Shown: positions 1 through 8,560, numbered from the stretch's first letter. The stretch is DNA of 38,712 bases from Candidatus Aenigmatarchaeota archaeon (GCA_018304585.1 JAGVVY010000028.1:1-38712), one strand, 5' to 3'. Program-made: numbers and translations. Notes: generated by a model not told the origin, from the letters alone.

Positions 1-55
1 TTAGCCTCGTTTTTATGCCTTCAATCTCTTCAATCAGGTCAAGTTGCTGTTTCAT
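1..55 (-). CDS. 5' end of a hypothetical protein (MKQQLDLIEEIEGIKTRL...), truncated by the window start
   Basis: ATG at 55 on minus strand, open to the window edge; TATA-like CTTTTTAAG upstream. Confidence 0.4.
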   Translation of the reverse strand, partial: MKQQLDLIEEIEGIKTRL

Positions 56-159
56 AGAAATAATTAGAACCGGTGACTTAAAAAGGTATGCACATAGCTA
101 CGCAGAAAGATAAACGGGTTTATAGTTAACACTGGGAGAACTATAATTTATGATAGAAC

Positions 160-1362
160 TCAGTACCGTCTTCCGAAACTGCGTTTTCGCCCGCCGAATC
201 CGCCGCCTCGTCTCGGGCCGCGGGTATCATGGGAGCGTATGTTGACTTTGATCTTCGGATAGTCGTGCTCTTCTGCCTTTTCTATGTCCTTGACCTGCCT
301 CAAGATCCGCCTGAAAAGCTCGTGGTCCCTGACCGCAAGCAGCGTTATGGCCTTGCCCTCGGCCTCCATTCTTGCGGTTCTGCCTATCCTGTGCGTGTAG
401 GAGTCAGGGTCATTGGGAACATCGAAGTTGAATATATGAGTCACGTCCTTGATGTCCAGCCCGCGGGACGCGACGTCGGTTGCTACAAGCACGTGCGGCC
501 TGCCCTGATGGAAGCTTTCCATGACCTTCATTCTTCTTGCCTGCGGCATATCGCCGTGTATCGCCTCGGCATCCACGTCGTTCTCCTTGAGAACACCTGC
601 AAGTATGTCAGCCATCCTCTTGGTGCCGGCGAATACTATCGCGCGGGAGGGCTTCTCCTTCTTGACAAGGTGCACCAGCAGGGACATCTTTTCCTCGTCC
701 CTGACGTTGTAATAATACTGCTTCAGCTTGTGCTTCGGCACGAAAATCTGGGCCTTCAGTTTCACGGGCTCCTTCATGAAGTTCCTTATTATGAACATTA
801 TCTCGTCCGGTATCGTCGCTGAAAAAAGCATGGTCTGCCTCTGCTTTGGCAGGCCGGACATTATCCTCCTTATGTCATCTATGAAGCCCATGTCCAGCAT
901 CCTGTCAGCTTCATCAAGAACGAAGTACTTGACGCCGTGAAGGTCTATTGTTCTTCTTTCCATGTGGTCGAGTATCCTTCCCGGCGTGCCCACGACGACT
1001 TCTGCCCGGCGCAGATGGCTTATCTGCGGCTCTATAGATACGCCGCCGAATACGCGGCAAACCTTTATGCCGCCGAAAGAAACCGAATGCATGAAATCGG
1101 CGACTTGGTTGGCCAATTCTCTTGTCGGAACGAGAATAAGGGCCTGCACGCCGCCTTCGCGCTGCACGCCGTGAAGTATAGGAACGGAAAAAGCGAGAGT
1201 CTTGCCCGAGCCGGTCATGCTCTGGCCTATCACGTCCTTGCCCGCCATTCCCGGCGGTATGGACTTCTCCTGTATCTCGGTAGGCTCGGTTATGCCAAGC
1301 TTGTGTATAAGCTCCAGCATTCTTGTGTCTATGTTCATTTCTTCAAACTTCATATCAATCAT
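160..1362 (-). CDS. DEAD-box ATP-dependent RNA helicase
   Basis: Motifs MTGSGKT, PTRELA, VLDEADRMLDMGF, SAT, DVASRGLDI, HRIGRTAR; basic Gly/Arg-rich C-terminus. Confidence 0.97.
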   Translation of the reverse strand: MIDMKFEEMNIDTRMLELIHKLGITEPTEIQEKSIPPGMAGKDVIGQSMTGSGKTLAFSVPILHGVQREGGVQALILVPTRELANQVADFMHSVSFGGIKVCRVFGGVSIEPQISHLRRAEVVVGTPGRILDHMERRTIDLHGVKYFVLDEADRMLDMGFIDDIRRIMSGLPKQRQTMLFSATIPDEIMFIIRNFMKEPVKLKAQIFVPKHKLKQYYYNVRDEEKMSLLVHLVKKEKPSRAIVFAGTKRMADILAGVLKENDVDAEAIHGDMPQARRMKVMESFHQGRPHVLVATDVASRGLDIKDVTHIFNFDVPNDPDSYTHRIGRTARMEAEGKAITLLAVRDHELFRRILRQVKDIEKAEEHDYPKIKVNIRSHDTRGPRRGGGFGGRKRSFGRRY

Positions 1363-1418
1363 AGGTTAGAACGGAACGGTTAAATACCTTTTACGGGGAC
1401 GAAAGGCCGGAAAACCCG

Positions 1419-1889
1419 CTAGAAATCCCCTTCAAGAATGTATTCCCATTCGCGGAAGCCCATGTTCTTGTAGAATTCCATGCCTGCTTTGTTGGCCAAT
1501 GAGGCGATAGTCCTAAAGCGCGATATGCCGCGTTTCCTGCACCACCCGGCAAACGCATTGAAAAGTGCCCTGCCTGCCCCAGACATACGGCATTGCTCAC
1601 GGACGAATATGCTGACAAGCTCGCCGTATGCCGGAATGGTCTTGTATTCCTCTCTGGTAACGGCTCCGATTATATACCCGAAAATTTTACCCTGTGAAAC
1701 CGCGACAAAAGTGCAAGCGTCGTCACTTTCTATTCTGTTACTCAAATACCGTCTGCCGGATTCCGAAAGCGGCCAGTCAGGGTTCACGGTAGGGTCGAAG
1801 CTTCCAGCCTCAAGGACGCACAAGTCCCTGCAAAGAAGTGCTATGTCCTCCAGATCCTTCACTGTCGCCGGGCGCACGCTGAATTTCAT
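1419..1889 (-). CDS. GNAT family N-acetyltransferase
   Basis: MKFSVRPATVKDLEDIALLC...SIFVREQCRMSGAGRALFNAF...NKAGMEFYKNMGFREWEYIL; start trimmed from the longer ORF to the ATG at 1889. Confidence 0.85.
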   Translation of the reverse strand: MKFSVRPATVKDLEDIALLCRDLCVLEAGSFDPTVNPDWPLSESGRRYLSNRIESDDACTFVAVSQGKIFGYIIGAVTREEYKTIPAYGELVSIFVREQCRMSGAGRALFNAFAGWCRKRGISRFRTIASLANKAGMEFYKNMGFREWEYILEGDF

Positions 1890-1944
1890 ATCCAGAATAT
1901 TTGCCGGGTTAACTATAAATCGTATGAGATGAAAAGTAATCCGG

Positions 1945-2478
1945 ATGACGACGCACCAGGAAAAAGAGGAGAGGAGGCAAAGGCGGGAAGAAACCGCGGA
2001 GCAGGAGCGCAAAAAGCGCGATGCCAAGAAAAAAGTCAAGCAAATGATAGTCATTTCTACGGGACTTGCGGTCGTAGCCGTGGTTGCTTTCCTGCTTTCC
2101 AATGCATCGCCTGCCGTACCGGACAGGCCTATAATCGGCGATCACTGGCACGCGGATTATTCAATAGAGATATGCGGGGAAATGCAGCCCATCATTCCTG
2201 AATTCCCCGGTGGCATCCATACCCACGGCGACGGAAAGATGCACATACATCCGTACGTGGAAGAAGAAACCGGAAAGCAGGCGAACCTGGCATTATTTTT
2301 CAGCAACGCGGGCATGGAGATCAGCAACTCTTCCATACAGATGCCCGGCGGCGCGGAGATAACGCAATGCAACGGTGTTCCGGGCAAGACGTCCGTTACT
2401 TTGAACGGGAACACGCTTGCTGATTATCCGTCTTATGCGATGCAGGACGGAGACGTGATAGCTGTCAAGTTCTCATGA
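1945..2478 (+). CDS. Membrane-anchored His-rich protein (DHWHA...GIHTHGDGKMHIHP)
   Basis: Basic coiled N-terminus, one TM helix, then a His-rich putative metal-binding domain; TATA box GTTAACTATAAAT about 30 nt upstream. Confidence 0.75.
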   Translation: MTTHQEKEERRQRREETAEQERKKRDAKKKVKQMIVISTGLAVVAVVAFLLSNASPAVPDRPIIGDHWHADYSIEICGEMQPIIPEFPGGIHTHGDGKMHIHPYVEEETGKQANLALFFSNAGMEISNSSIQMPGGAEITQCNGVPGKTSVTLNGNTLADYPSYAMQDGDVIAVKFS

Positions 2479-2525
2479 CGCCCAAAAGATTGGGCATCGG
2501 CTGTTTTATATTTTGCCGGATATCT

Positions 2526-3536
2526 ATGGAAATGAAGAGAATGCTCCTTGCAGAGGAAACGCTGTTCAGGGATGAAGAAAGTTTTTCCTTTGACCACGTG
2601 CCGGACGTATTCTCCTTCCGCGACAACCAGCTCAATGCCATGGCAGCCGCGCTGAAGCCTGCAAAGCGCAACAGGAAAGCCGCGAATCTGCTGCTGATAG
2701 GGGGGCCTGCAACGGGAAAGACTACTGCGGTTAAGATAATATTCGAGCAGCTGTCAGGGCCGGTTTGCGTCCGGATAAACAGCGAAATAGCGGCTTCGCC
2801 TTACAGGGTTTTCTCGGAGATTCATCGGAAGATATTGGGGTTCCTGCCTCCGGACACCGGTATATCGCTTCCTGCGATATACGACAAGATATTCGGGCGG
2901 CTTCTGCGGGAAAAAAAGTATCTGGTGGTGGCATTGGACGACGTACAATATCTCCTTTCAGACATGAACAAGGTGCTTTACGATCTCCTGAGGGCGGGCG
3001 AAAGCTATCCGGGCGCAGGCGTGTCGGTCATAGCGGTTACGGACAAGAACATAATGCAAAAGCTTGACGACAAGGTCCGCTCGGTCTTCCAGCCGCAGGA
3101 GATAAGGTTCCCGGAATATACCGCAGAGGAGACGTTCCAGATACTGAAGCAGCGCCGCGATGCGGGTCTTTATCCCGGAGTCCTTGAGGATTCGCTGCTC
3201 AGGGAGATAGCGGCCGCGGCCTATGCGAAGCATGACATTCGTTTGGGCATAGAAGCCGTCCGGAAAGCTGCCGTAAACGCAGAGGCAGAGGCTTCCCCGT
3301 CAATAGAACGAAAGCACATAGTTCTGGAAGAAGCTTCCCTGCCCAAGGAGGAATCGGAATTGCTCGCGTTCATTCCTGCGGAAGGCATAAAGTCCGGCGA
3401 CCTATATGCACACGTTGAAGAAAAAATGGGCTATACCAAATTTTACCGCGTTCTCCAGCGGCTTGAGGCGGCCGGTGCAATAGAAGCGGAAGCTATAAGA
3501 GGCGCCGGCAACAGTAGATTAATAAAAAAGAGGTGA
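2526..3536 (+). CDS. cdc6: Orc1/Cdc6 family replication initiator (AAA+ with C-terminal winged helix)
   Basis: Walker A GGPATGKT, Walker B VVALDDVQYL, Orc1-like N-terminus (F.FDHVPDVFSFRDNQLNAMAAAL), C-terminal wHTH; start taken at the second Met after TATATTT. Confidence 0.85.
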   Translation: MEMKRMLLAEETLFRDEESFSFDHVPDVFSFRDNQLNAMAAALKPAKRNRKAANLLLIGGPATGKTTAVKIIFEQLSGPVCVRINSEIAASPYRVFSEIHRKILGFLPPDTGISLPAIYDKIFGRLLREKKYLVVALDDVQYLLSDMNKVLYDLLRAGESYPGAGVSVIAVTDKNIMQKLDDKVRSVFQPQEIRFPEYTAEETFQILKQRRDAGLYPGVLEDSLLREIAAAAYAKHDIRLGIEAVRKAAVNAEAEASPSIERKHIVLEEASLPKEESELLAFIPAEGIKSGDLYAHVEEKMGYTKFYRVLQRLEAAGAIEAEAIRGAGNSRLIKKR

Positions 3537-3540
3537 ATGC

Positions 3541-3714
3541 ATGATAGGAAAACTTCTCGGCAAGAAGAAAGTTCCTTTCGGCGGCTATTCCATAAGCTTC
3601 GCCGGCAGGACAGAAACCGTTGAGGAAATCTTCGGAAACAAGCCCATAACCCCAAGCGAAATGACCAAGAAGATCTGGGAATTTGTCAAGAAGAAGAAGC
3701 TCTCGAACAGGTAA
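3541..3714 (+). CDS. 57-aa protein with SWIB-like C-terminal segment
   Basis: MIGKLLGKKKVPFGGYSISFAGRTETVEEIFGNKPITPSEMTKKIWEFVKKKKLSNR*; SD GAGGTG just upstream; absent from the ORF track (below length cutoff). Confidence 0.75.
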   Translation: MIGKLLGKKKVPFGGYSISFAGRTETVEEIFGNKPITPSEMTKKIWEFVKKKKLSNR

Positions 3715-3723
3715 AGCGCGTTG

Positions 3724-3936
3724 TTATTTTTTCGGCTGATTTGCAGGATTTTTTATCCTTATTGCAACTGCGGCGGCCGCTATCAAAAGAGTGGTTGCCA
3801 ACGGCAATATGCCGGAATCCATGCCGTTGTCCGGCGTTTCCGGGCTCTGCTCAACAGGTATGCCTACGTTCATGCCGCCTGAAACTTCTTCCTGAATCAG
3901 CAAGACGAGAAGCAGCATGGCCGCAATAAGCTTCAT
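3724..3936 (-). CDS. Small exported/membrane protein (70 aa)
   Basis: N-terminal signal-like helix and C-terminal TM; 4-nt ATGA overlap with the upstream ATPase gene. Confidence 0.6.
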   Translation of the reverse strand: MKLIAAMLLLVLLIQEEVSGGMNVGIPVEQSPETPDNGMDSGILPLATTLLIAAAAVAIRIKNPANQPKK

Positions 3937-5354
3937 TTCTTTTCCCTCGACCGCATGAAGCCGATTGCCGTTGCAGACAGCAGGAACGCCGCTGTAAGCG
4001 CGGCCGCGAGCCTGAGTTCAAAAAACGAATAGGCGGATCCCATGGCAAATGCGAATAATGCGCCTCTCTTGACGCTGGAAAAGTACGCCTTCAGGCCCCG
4101 CACAAGCCATAATAGCGGAGGGAAGTGCTTGTACTCGTCCCTTATGTATATGGCATCGTCCTCCTCTTCGGGAATTTTATTGCGCTCCTGTTTAGGAGTT
4201 TCTTCCACCTGATCGTCTTCCTTCTTATTCTCTTCTTTTTTTTGGGCTTCTTTCTGTACTGTTTCGTGCGGTTTTTCGATTTTTCTTTCTTTCTTCACGG
4301 TTTTCATGCCCTTTCTTTTCCAGAGCGGCGTTATCTTCACCTTTTCGTTGCCGCTTTTGGACGAAAGATTGACGAAACCGGTCCCGACTTCGGTCAGGTT
4401 CTTGATTTCCTCGAAATTTATGCCCATCTGCCTTCCGACGAAGATCGCGTCCTTCTCCAGCCGGCATTGGAACGCTATTATGCCCCCGACGTTTGCAAGG
4501 ACCGTGTCCGAGAAGTCGGAAGGCCTTTGCGAAGAGAGAATTACGCCGGTGCCGTACTTTCTTGACTCCCTGAGAAGGTCGTTGAGCGGCGACTTGTCGT
4601 CTATGAGCCTGTGAGCCTCGTCCACGATGCAGTAAAGCACCATCTTGTCCGTTTTTCCGCGCGCATAGAGCTCGTACTTCAATTTATTGATGAAGAACTC
4701 GGCAATCGCGTATTTCACCTCCTCGGTCGGCATGTTCTTGAGCTTGAGGACCGTAGTCTCGGCAAATATGTTCTTGAACGGTATCGTGCTCTTCTTTGAC
4801 GTGAAAAAACCTGTGTTGAAGAGCGGCCGCAGCCTTACGAGCAGCGTTTCTACCGTCTGCGAAGACCTTTTTTCCTCCTTCAGGTACTCGGCCTTGTTTT
4901 CAAGTATATTCTTCACGTCCTCGAACGTCGGCGCGTCCTTGCGTTCCATGCTCCTGATGTCTATTCCCTTGTCGCGATACGCCGAGAGTATTGCGTCCTG
5001 CAACGCGCCTTCCTGCTGCACGCCGAGCGCGAAGATCTTTTTCAGTATGTTTGAGACCTTGTACATCGCGGCTTCCGGGGTTTCAGGCGCGTATTCGAGC
5101 GGGTTTATCGTCATGTTGGTGAAATCGAGCACATTGTCGGCGACGTCGTCAAAGTCCTGGTGGAAATCCACGATGAAAGAAGGTACGCCGGCCGCCGAAA
5201 GCTCATGGACGACCGCTTTCAGCGTCTCGGTTTTTCCGGAGCCCGAAGTTCCGACGACCATGAAGTGCGGATTTTTTTCGTTCTTCGGCATCCACTTTAT
5301 CTCGTTTCCGCTTTCGCCTTTGCCGAGGATGATCTCAAGAGCCATCATAATCAT
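3933..5354 (-). CDS. HerA/DUF87-type (VirB4/FtsK-like) ATPase with acidic/basic linker and C-terminal TM helices
   Basis: Walker A GTSGSGKTE, Walker B CIVDEAHRL, SSQRPSDFSDTVLANVGGIIAFQC motif. Confidence 0.88.
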   Translation of the reverse strand: MIMMALEIILGKGESGNEIKWMPKNEKNPHFMVVGTSGSGKTETLKAVVHELSAAGVPSFIVDFHQDFDDVADNVLDFTNMTINPLEYAPETPEAAMYKVSNILKKIFALGVQQEGALQDAILSAYRDKGIDIRSMERKDAPTFEDVKNILENKAEYLKEEKRSSQTVETLLVRLRPLFNTGFFTSKKSTIPFKNIFAETTVLKLKNMPTEEVKYAIAEFFINKLKYELYARGKTDKMVLYCIVDEAHRLIDDKSPLNDLLRESRKYGTGVILSSQRPSDFSDTVLANVGGIIAFQCRLEKDAIFVGRQMGINFEEIKNLTEVGTGFVNLSSKSGNEKVKITPLWKRKGMKTVKKERKIEKPHETVQKEAQKKEENKKEDDQVEETPKQERNKIPEEEDDAIYIRDEYKHFPPLLWLVRGLKAYFSSVKRGALFAFAMGSAYSFFELRLAAALTAAFLLSATAIGFMRSREKK

Positions 5355-5450
5355 TGTATACTAAAGGACATAAATACCGGGATTATTTTTTCTGCAAAAG
5401 TCAATTTCATCCGGCATAACGGAAATTTATATTGTAAAAAATCGGAATAC

Positions 5451-5459
5451 TTAAATATA
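5451..5459 (+). promoter_or_regulatory. TATA box (TTAAATATA) for the micro-ORF at 5492
   Basis: AT-rich TATA-like element 33-41 nt upstream of the ATG; SD-like AAAGGTG at 5478-5484. Confidence 0.5.
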
Positions 5460-5491
5460 GCTCGCGGAAATATAGTTAAAGGTGAATACAA

Positions 5492-5521
5492 ATGGCAGCC
5501 AAGAAAAAGAAGAAAAAGTAA
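5492..5521 (+). CDS. 9-codon micro-ORF MAAKKKKKK
   Basis: ATG GCA GCC AAG AAA AAG AAG AAA AAG TAA preceded by SD AAAGGTG (7-nt spacing) and TATA, followed by a T-rich tract. Confidence 0.4.
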   Translation: MAAKKKKKK

Positions 5522-5538
5522 GTAACTAAAATTATATA

Positions 5539-5560
5539 ATTTTTCTTTTCTTTTTTATTT
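5539..5560 (+). terminator. T-rich terminator following the micro-ORF
   Basis: aatttttcttttcttttttattt run immediately downstream of the micro-ORF. Confidence 0.45.
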
Positions 5561-5565
5561 CATTC

Positions 5566-6270
5566 TCATTTCAGCGCATAATAAATTCTCCTGTTGTTCT
5601 TCCCCTTGTTCTCGATCTTCAGAAGCTCGATTATACCCACTTCCTTCGTGTTGGCGACGTGCGTTCCGCCGTCGGCCTGCCTGTCTATGCCGGCTATTTC
5701 CATGATATGAAGCTCGTTCACAGACGGCGGAAGCGCCTTAGCGAGCTTTACAACACCCTCTATTTTCATGGCTTCTTCCGTTGCCATGTAATAGTGCTTC
5801 ACGTCAATGGCAGCGGCAACCGCGTCGTTCGCCTTGCGCACATACCCGGCTATCTTCTTGCGGTCCAGCGTTTCCAGTGAAAAATCTATGCGGCTCTCCC
5901 GTTCTCCCAGTTGGTTGCCGGTTATGAGCGCCCCTGTTTCCCTGTTCATTATCGCGCTAAGGATGTGCGCTGCAGTGTGCATCCGCATCAGCGCGTAGCG
6001 CCTTGGCCAGTCGATGACGCAGTGAACCCTGTCACCCTCCCCGAGGCCTTCGCTGTCGACCTCATGCGACACGTTTCCGTCTTTTTTTATTGCAAAAACG
6101 ACCCTGAACTCCGCTCCGTCGCCGCGTTTTATGACGCCCGTGTCATTGGGCTGTCCGCCGCCGTTCGGGTAGAAGGCGGTGTTGTCAAGGATTATGAATT
6201 TCCCGTCTGCCTTGGCAACGGTCGCGTCAAACTCCTTCAGGTACGAGTCTTCCAGATAAAGGGGGCGCAT
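5566..6270 (-). CDS. alaX: Alanyl-tRNA editing protein (AlaX family)
   Basis: LDNTAFYPNGGGQPNDTG; MRMHTAAHILSAI (HxxxH); ADGGTHVANTKEVG. Confidence 0.9.
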   Translation of the reverse strand: MRPLYLEDSYLKEFDATVAKADGKFIILDNTAFYPNGGGQPNDTGVIKRGDGAEFRVVFAIKKDGNVSHEVDSEGLGEGDRVHCVIDWPRRYALMRMHTAAHILSAIMNRETGALITGNQLGERESRIDFSLETLDRKKIAGYVRKANDAVAAAIDVKHYYMATEEAMKIEGVVKLAKALPPSVNELHIMEIAGIDRQADGGTHVANTKEVGIIELLKIENKGKNNRRIYYALK

Positions 6271-6355
6271 TTCCTATCCTTGGAGGGAATGTTTTTATTT
6301 GTTTGAATCTTACTCCGGCTTCAGCTAAAATCTTGGAGAAAGAGTGGATCTTAAG

Positions 6356-6874
6356 CTACTTCTTGAGCTCGTTATTAGGATTTCTGACATGCTTTGGAGG
6401 ATTCGACACCGCATGTGACCAAGGTCGCGCAAACTCCCGCTTAAGCATGTCCAGTTCCTCTGATAACCCTGCGAATCTTGCTCGGAGAGCAGAACCTTCC
6501 ATGGCTGCTACGTATCTATGATAATCCCTCGCGCCTTCTTCAAGCGTGCCGTCGCGCTTCACATTCGAGTCAAGCCAAGAGTAGAAATATGAATATTTAT
6601 CGAAAGTCCGTTTCATATATCTCATTAATAGAGAGGCTTGTGGATAATCGAAGGGGCTCGTAATTAAGCATTGCCTGTACCACTCGTCGAGGAGAGATTT
6701 GCCTCTAGAAAAATCGGGATTACAAGGGACACCATGCCGGTGTCCTACGTATTGCGCTAAAGCAAGAATTTTTTCAGGCGGGAGCTCTGATGCTTTTGGA
6801 TATAATTCTATTATCCTGCTTACGGCTTCGTTTACAGGGTAGACTTCATGTACTCGTTGAGTATTGTTATACAT
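6356..6874 (-). CDS. Hypothetical protein (172 aa)
   Basis: Intact ORF with plausible composition; no recognised family. Confidence 0.6.
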   Translation of the reverse strand: MYNNTQRVHEVYPVNEAVSRIIELYPKASELPPEKILALAQYVGHRHGVPCNPDFSRGKSLLDEWYRQCLITSPFDYPQASLLMRYMKRTFDKYSYFYSWLDSNVKRDGTLEEGARDYHRYVAAMEGSALRARFAGLSEELDMLKREFARPWSHAVSNPPKHVRNPNNELKK

Positions 6875-6881
6875 ATCATCT

Positions 6882-7085
6882 TCACTTCTTCTCGGTTTTT
6901 ATCTCCTTGGAAGAGCAGGACGGGCACTTCAGGGTGTTGTAGAACCATACGTAGCTGCAGGAATGGCATTTCCACTTGTCAACGAACTTCTTCTTGTGCT
7001 TCAGCACGCGGGTCGATGCCTTTTCCAGCATTTCCACGTCTTCTCTCGTCAGAAAGCCGACTATCTTCCGCTTCAATTCACTCAT
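6882..7085 (-). CDS. Small zinc-ribbon protein
   Basis: WKCHSCSYVWFYNTLKCPSCSS: two CxxC pairs. Confidence 0.75.
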   Translation of the reverse strand: MSELKRKIVGFLTREDVEMLEKASTRVLKHKKKFVDKWKCHSCSYVWFYNTLKCPSCSSKEIKTEKK

Positions 7086-7162
7086 AAGTAGTATATTACA
7101 GCAGAAACCTTCTTAAGGCTTTGCATTTGTTCTGACTCGGTAGTGACTAATCTATAAGTGGG

Positions 7163-7825
7163 ATGCCTGATTTTTATCCTTTTGCGCCATTAAAAACGGA
7201 CATGAAAGTCGTGCTCGGCAAGCCGGCAGCCATAAGCATAATTCTATCAGCCGTGGAAGTATATAAAAAGGAAACCTACGGCATACTTCTTGGGGAGCGC
7301 AGCGGCCAGACGATACGGGTAAATCAGGCGTTGAGCTTCCAGTCCGCCAACCGCGACTACGGGTATGTTTCCATGGACGCGGCAAGGGAAAACAGGATAA
7401 ATTACATACTCCGCTACCTTTCCGGCTTCAAGGTGGTGGGGGATTTCCATTCGCATCCCGACGAGCCGGAGAAGCTGAGCAAGCATGATACCGAGGAACT
7501 GAGGAAATCCGGGGAAGGGACGGTTTCCGTCCTCGTATTGGTGAAAAAGGCATCCGCCGGCAAGAAATGGAGGTATGATGCTGCAGGCAGGAGGATTGCC
7601 GGCGTGCTCGCGGGCAGGTATTTCATAGGCATCACGGCGTGCATCTATAATTACAAGAAGAAGAGGGCCGAGCGGATACCCATAGTCTGCAGGCACCTCA
7701 AGGAAATGAACCAGAGGATAAATCTGTATTCGAGCCTGGAAAAGAAGCTCGAGCGGCTTGAGCGCGAGGAAATGCGGGCAAAGCGCATGAAGAAGATGCT
7801 TGTCGCAAAGAAGATGCGGATATAA
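7163..7825 (+). CDS. JAMM/MPN+ (Mov34/PAD-1-like) metalloprotease domain protein
   Basis: EVYKKETYGILLGE..., VVGDFHSHPDEPEKLSKHDTEEL (HxH...D JAMM signature); basic helical C-terminus. Alternative start at 7202. Confidence 0.85.
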   Translation: MPDFYPFAPLKTDMKVVLGKPAAISIILSAVEVYKKETYGILLGERSGQTIRVNQALSFQSANRDYGYVSMDAARENRINYILRYLSGFKVVGDFHSHPDEPEKLSKHDTEELRKSGEGTVSVLVLVKKASAGKKWRYDAAGRRIAGVLAGRYFIGITACIYNYKKKRAERIPIVCRHLKEMNQRINLYSSLEKKLERLEREEMRAKRMKKMLVAKKMRI

Positions 7826-7941
7826 GGCTTCGCTAATTATTACAAATTGCCGTTTGGCAGGCCTTCCGATATCTAAATCGGCACCATCTTCTTTTTATTC
7901 TCCCGCGGCAATTAGGAAAAGCAAATACAGGAGGCGATTGA

Positions 7942-8112
7942 ATGTCTTATAGCGTGGCATCCAAGGTAAAGGAATTGATAAAAGCAAGAGAAATGAACTG
8001 CGCAGGCGACTTCTGCGACGCCCTTGACAAGCACATCGAGCAAAAGATTGACAGGGCGGTGGAAAGGGCCAAGGCCAACGACAGGAAGACGGTCCGCGCA
8101 GCCGACCTGTGA
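7942..8112 (+). CDS. Minimal histone-fold-like protein (56 aa)
   Basis: MSYSVASKVKELIKAREMNCAGDFCDALDKHIEQKIDRAVERAKANDRKTVRAADL*; SD GGAGG upstream; terminal RAKANDRKTVRAADL resembles the histone-fold GRKTVxxxD motif. Missed by the ORF track. Confidence 0.75.
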   Translation: MSYSVASKVKELIKAREMNCAGDFCDALDKHIEQKIDRAVERAKANDRKTVRAADL

Positions 8113-8166
8113 TTTTCCGGCGGTTATTTTTTGGGCTTTTGCGTGTTTTAAGCTTTCCATTATTTC

Positions 8167-8212
8167 GGCTTTGTTTAAATGAACAGGTAAAAACGATTAT
8201 TTAAATAAAGCC
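8167..8212. mobile_element. 46-bp MITE-like element (short variant), TIR GGCTTTGTTTAAAT
   Basis: 14-bp TIRs with one mismatch (GGCTTTGTTTAAAT / GGCTTTATTTAAAT), flanked by 9-bp direct repeat CATTATTTC (8158-8166 and 8213-8221). Confidence 0.75.
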
Positions 8213-8266
8213 CATTATTTCTGTGATGGCGTTAACCTGTGCCCGTAGACCCCAAAGTTTACGGTA

Positions 8267-8530
8267 TTATTTCTCCTCTTCCGGATTCTCCTCGTCCTCT
8301 TCCTCAAGCTCCGCCTCTTCTGCGGACTCGGCATCAGTTTCGCTTGCGGTCCTCATCATTATTTCAAGGCCCGGACCGGATTTCCTTTTCAGAACCTCGT
8401 ATTCAGTGCCGCACTTCTCGCATGACACGGGCCTTGGGTCGCTTATGCTTGCTTTGGCCACGGAAATCTTCTTTTCGCATTCGCGGCACTCAAAGCTGTC
8501 CGAGTCGGACTTGAACTGTATGTTTTCCAT
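8267..8530 (-). CDS. Zinc-ribbon protein with highly acidic C-terminal tail
   Basis: FECRECEKKI...VSCEKCGTEYEVLKR then EEAELEEEDEENPEEEK. Confidence 0.75.
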   Translation of the reverse strand: MENIQFKSDSDSFECRECEKKISVAKASISDPRPVSCEKCGTEYEVLKRKSGPGLEIMMRTASETDAESAEEAELEEEDEENPEEEK

Positions 8531-8560
8531 GGCTTAGATCTTTCTTCGGGTCTATAAATA

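Noticed and set aside
1889-2530. Possible replication origin near cdc6
   Set aside because: No ORB/mini-ORB-like repeats or AT-rich unwinding element with repeated motifs could be recognised in the flanking intergenic DNA.
8167-8212. Simple Rho-independent-style hairpin terminator for the histone-like gene
   Set aside because: The 9-bp direct repeat flanks and the shared ends with the 99-bp MITEs fit an insertion better, although it could still terminate transcription.
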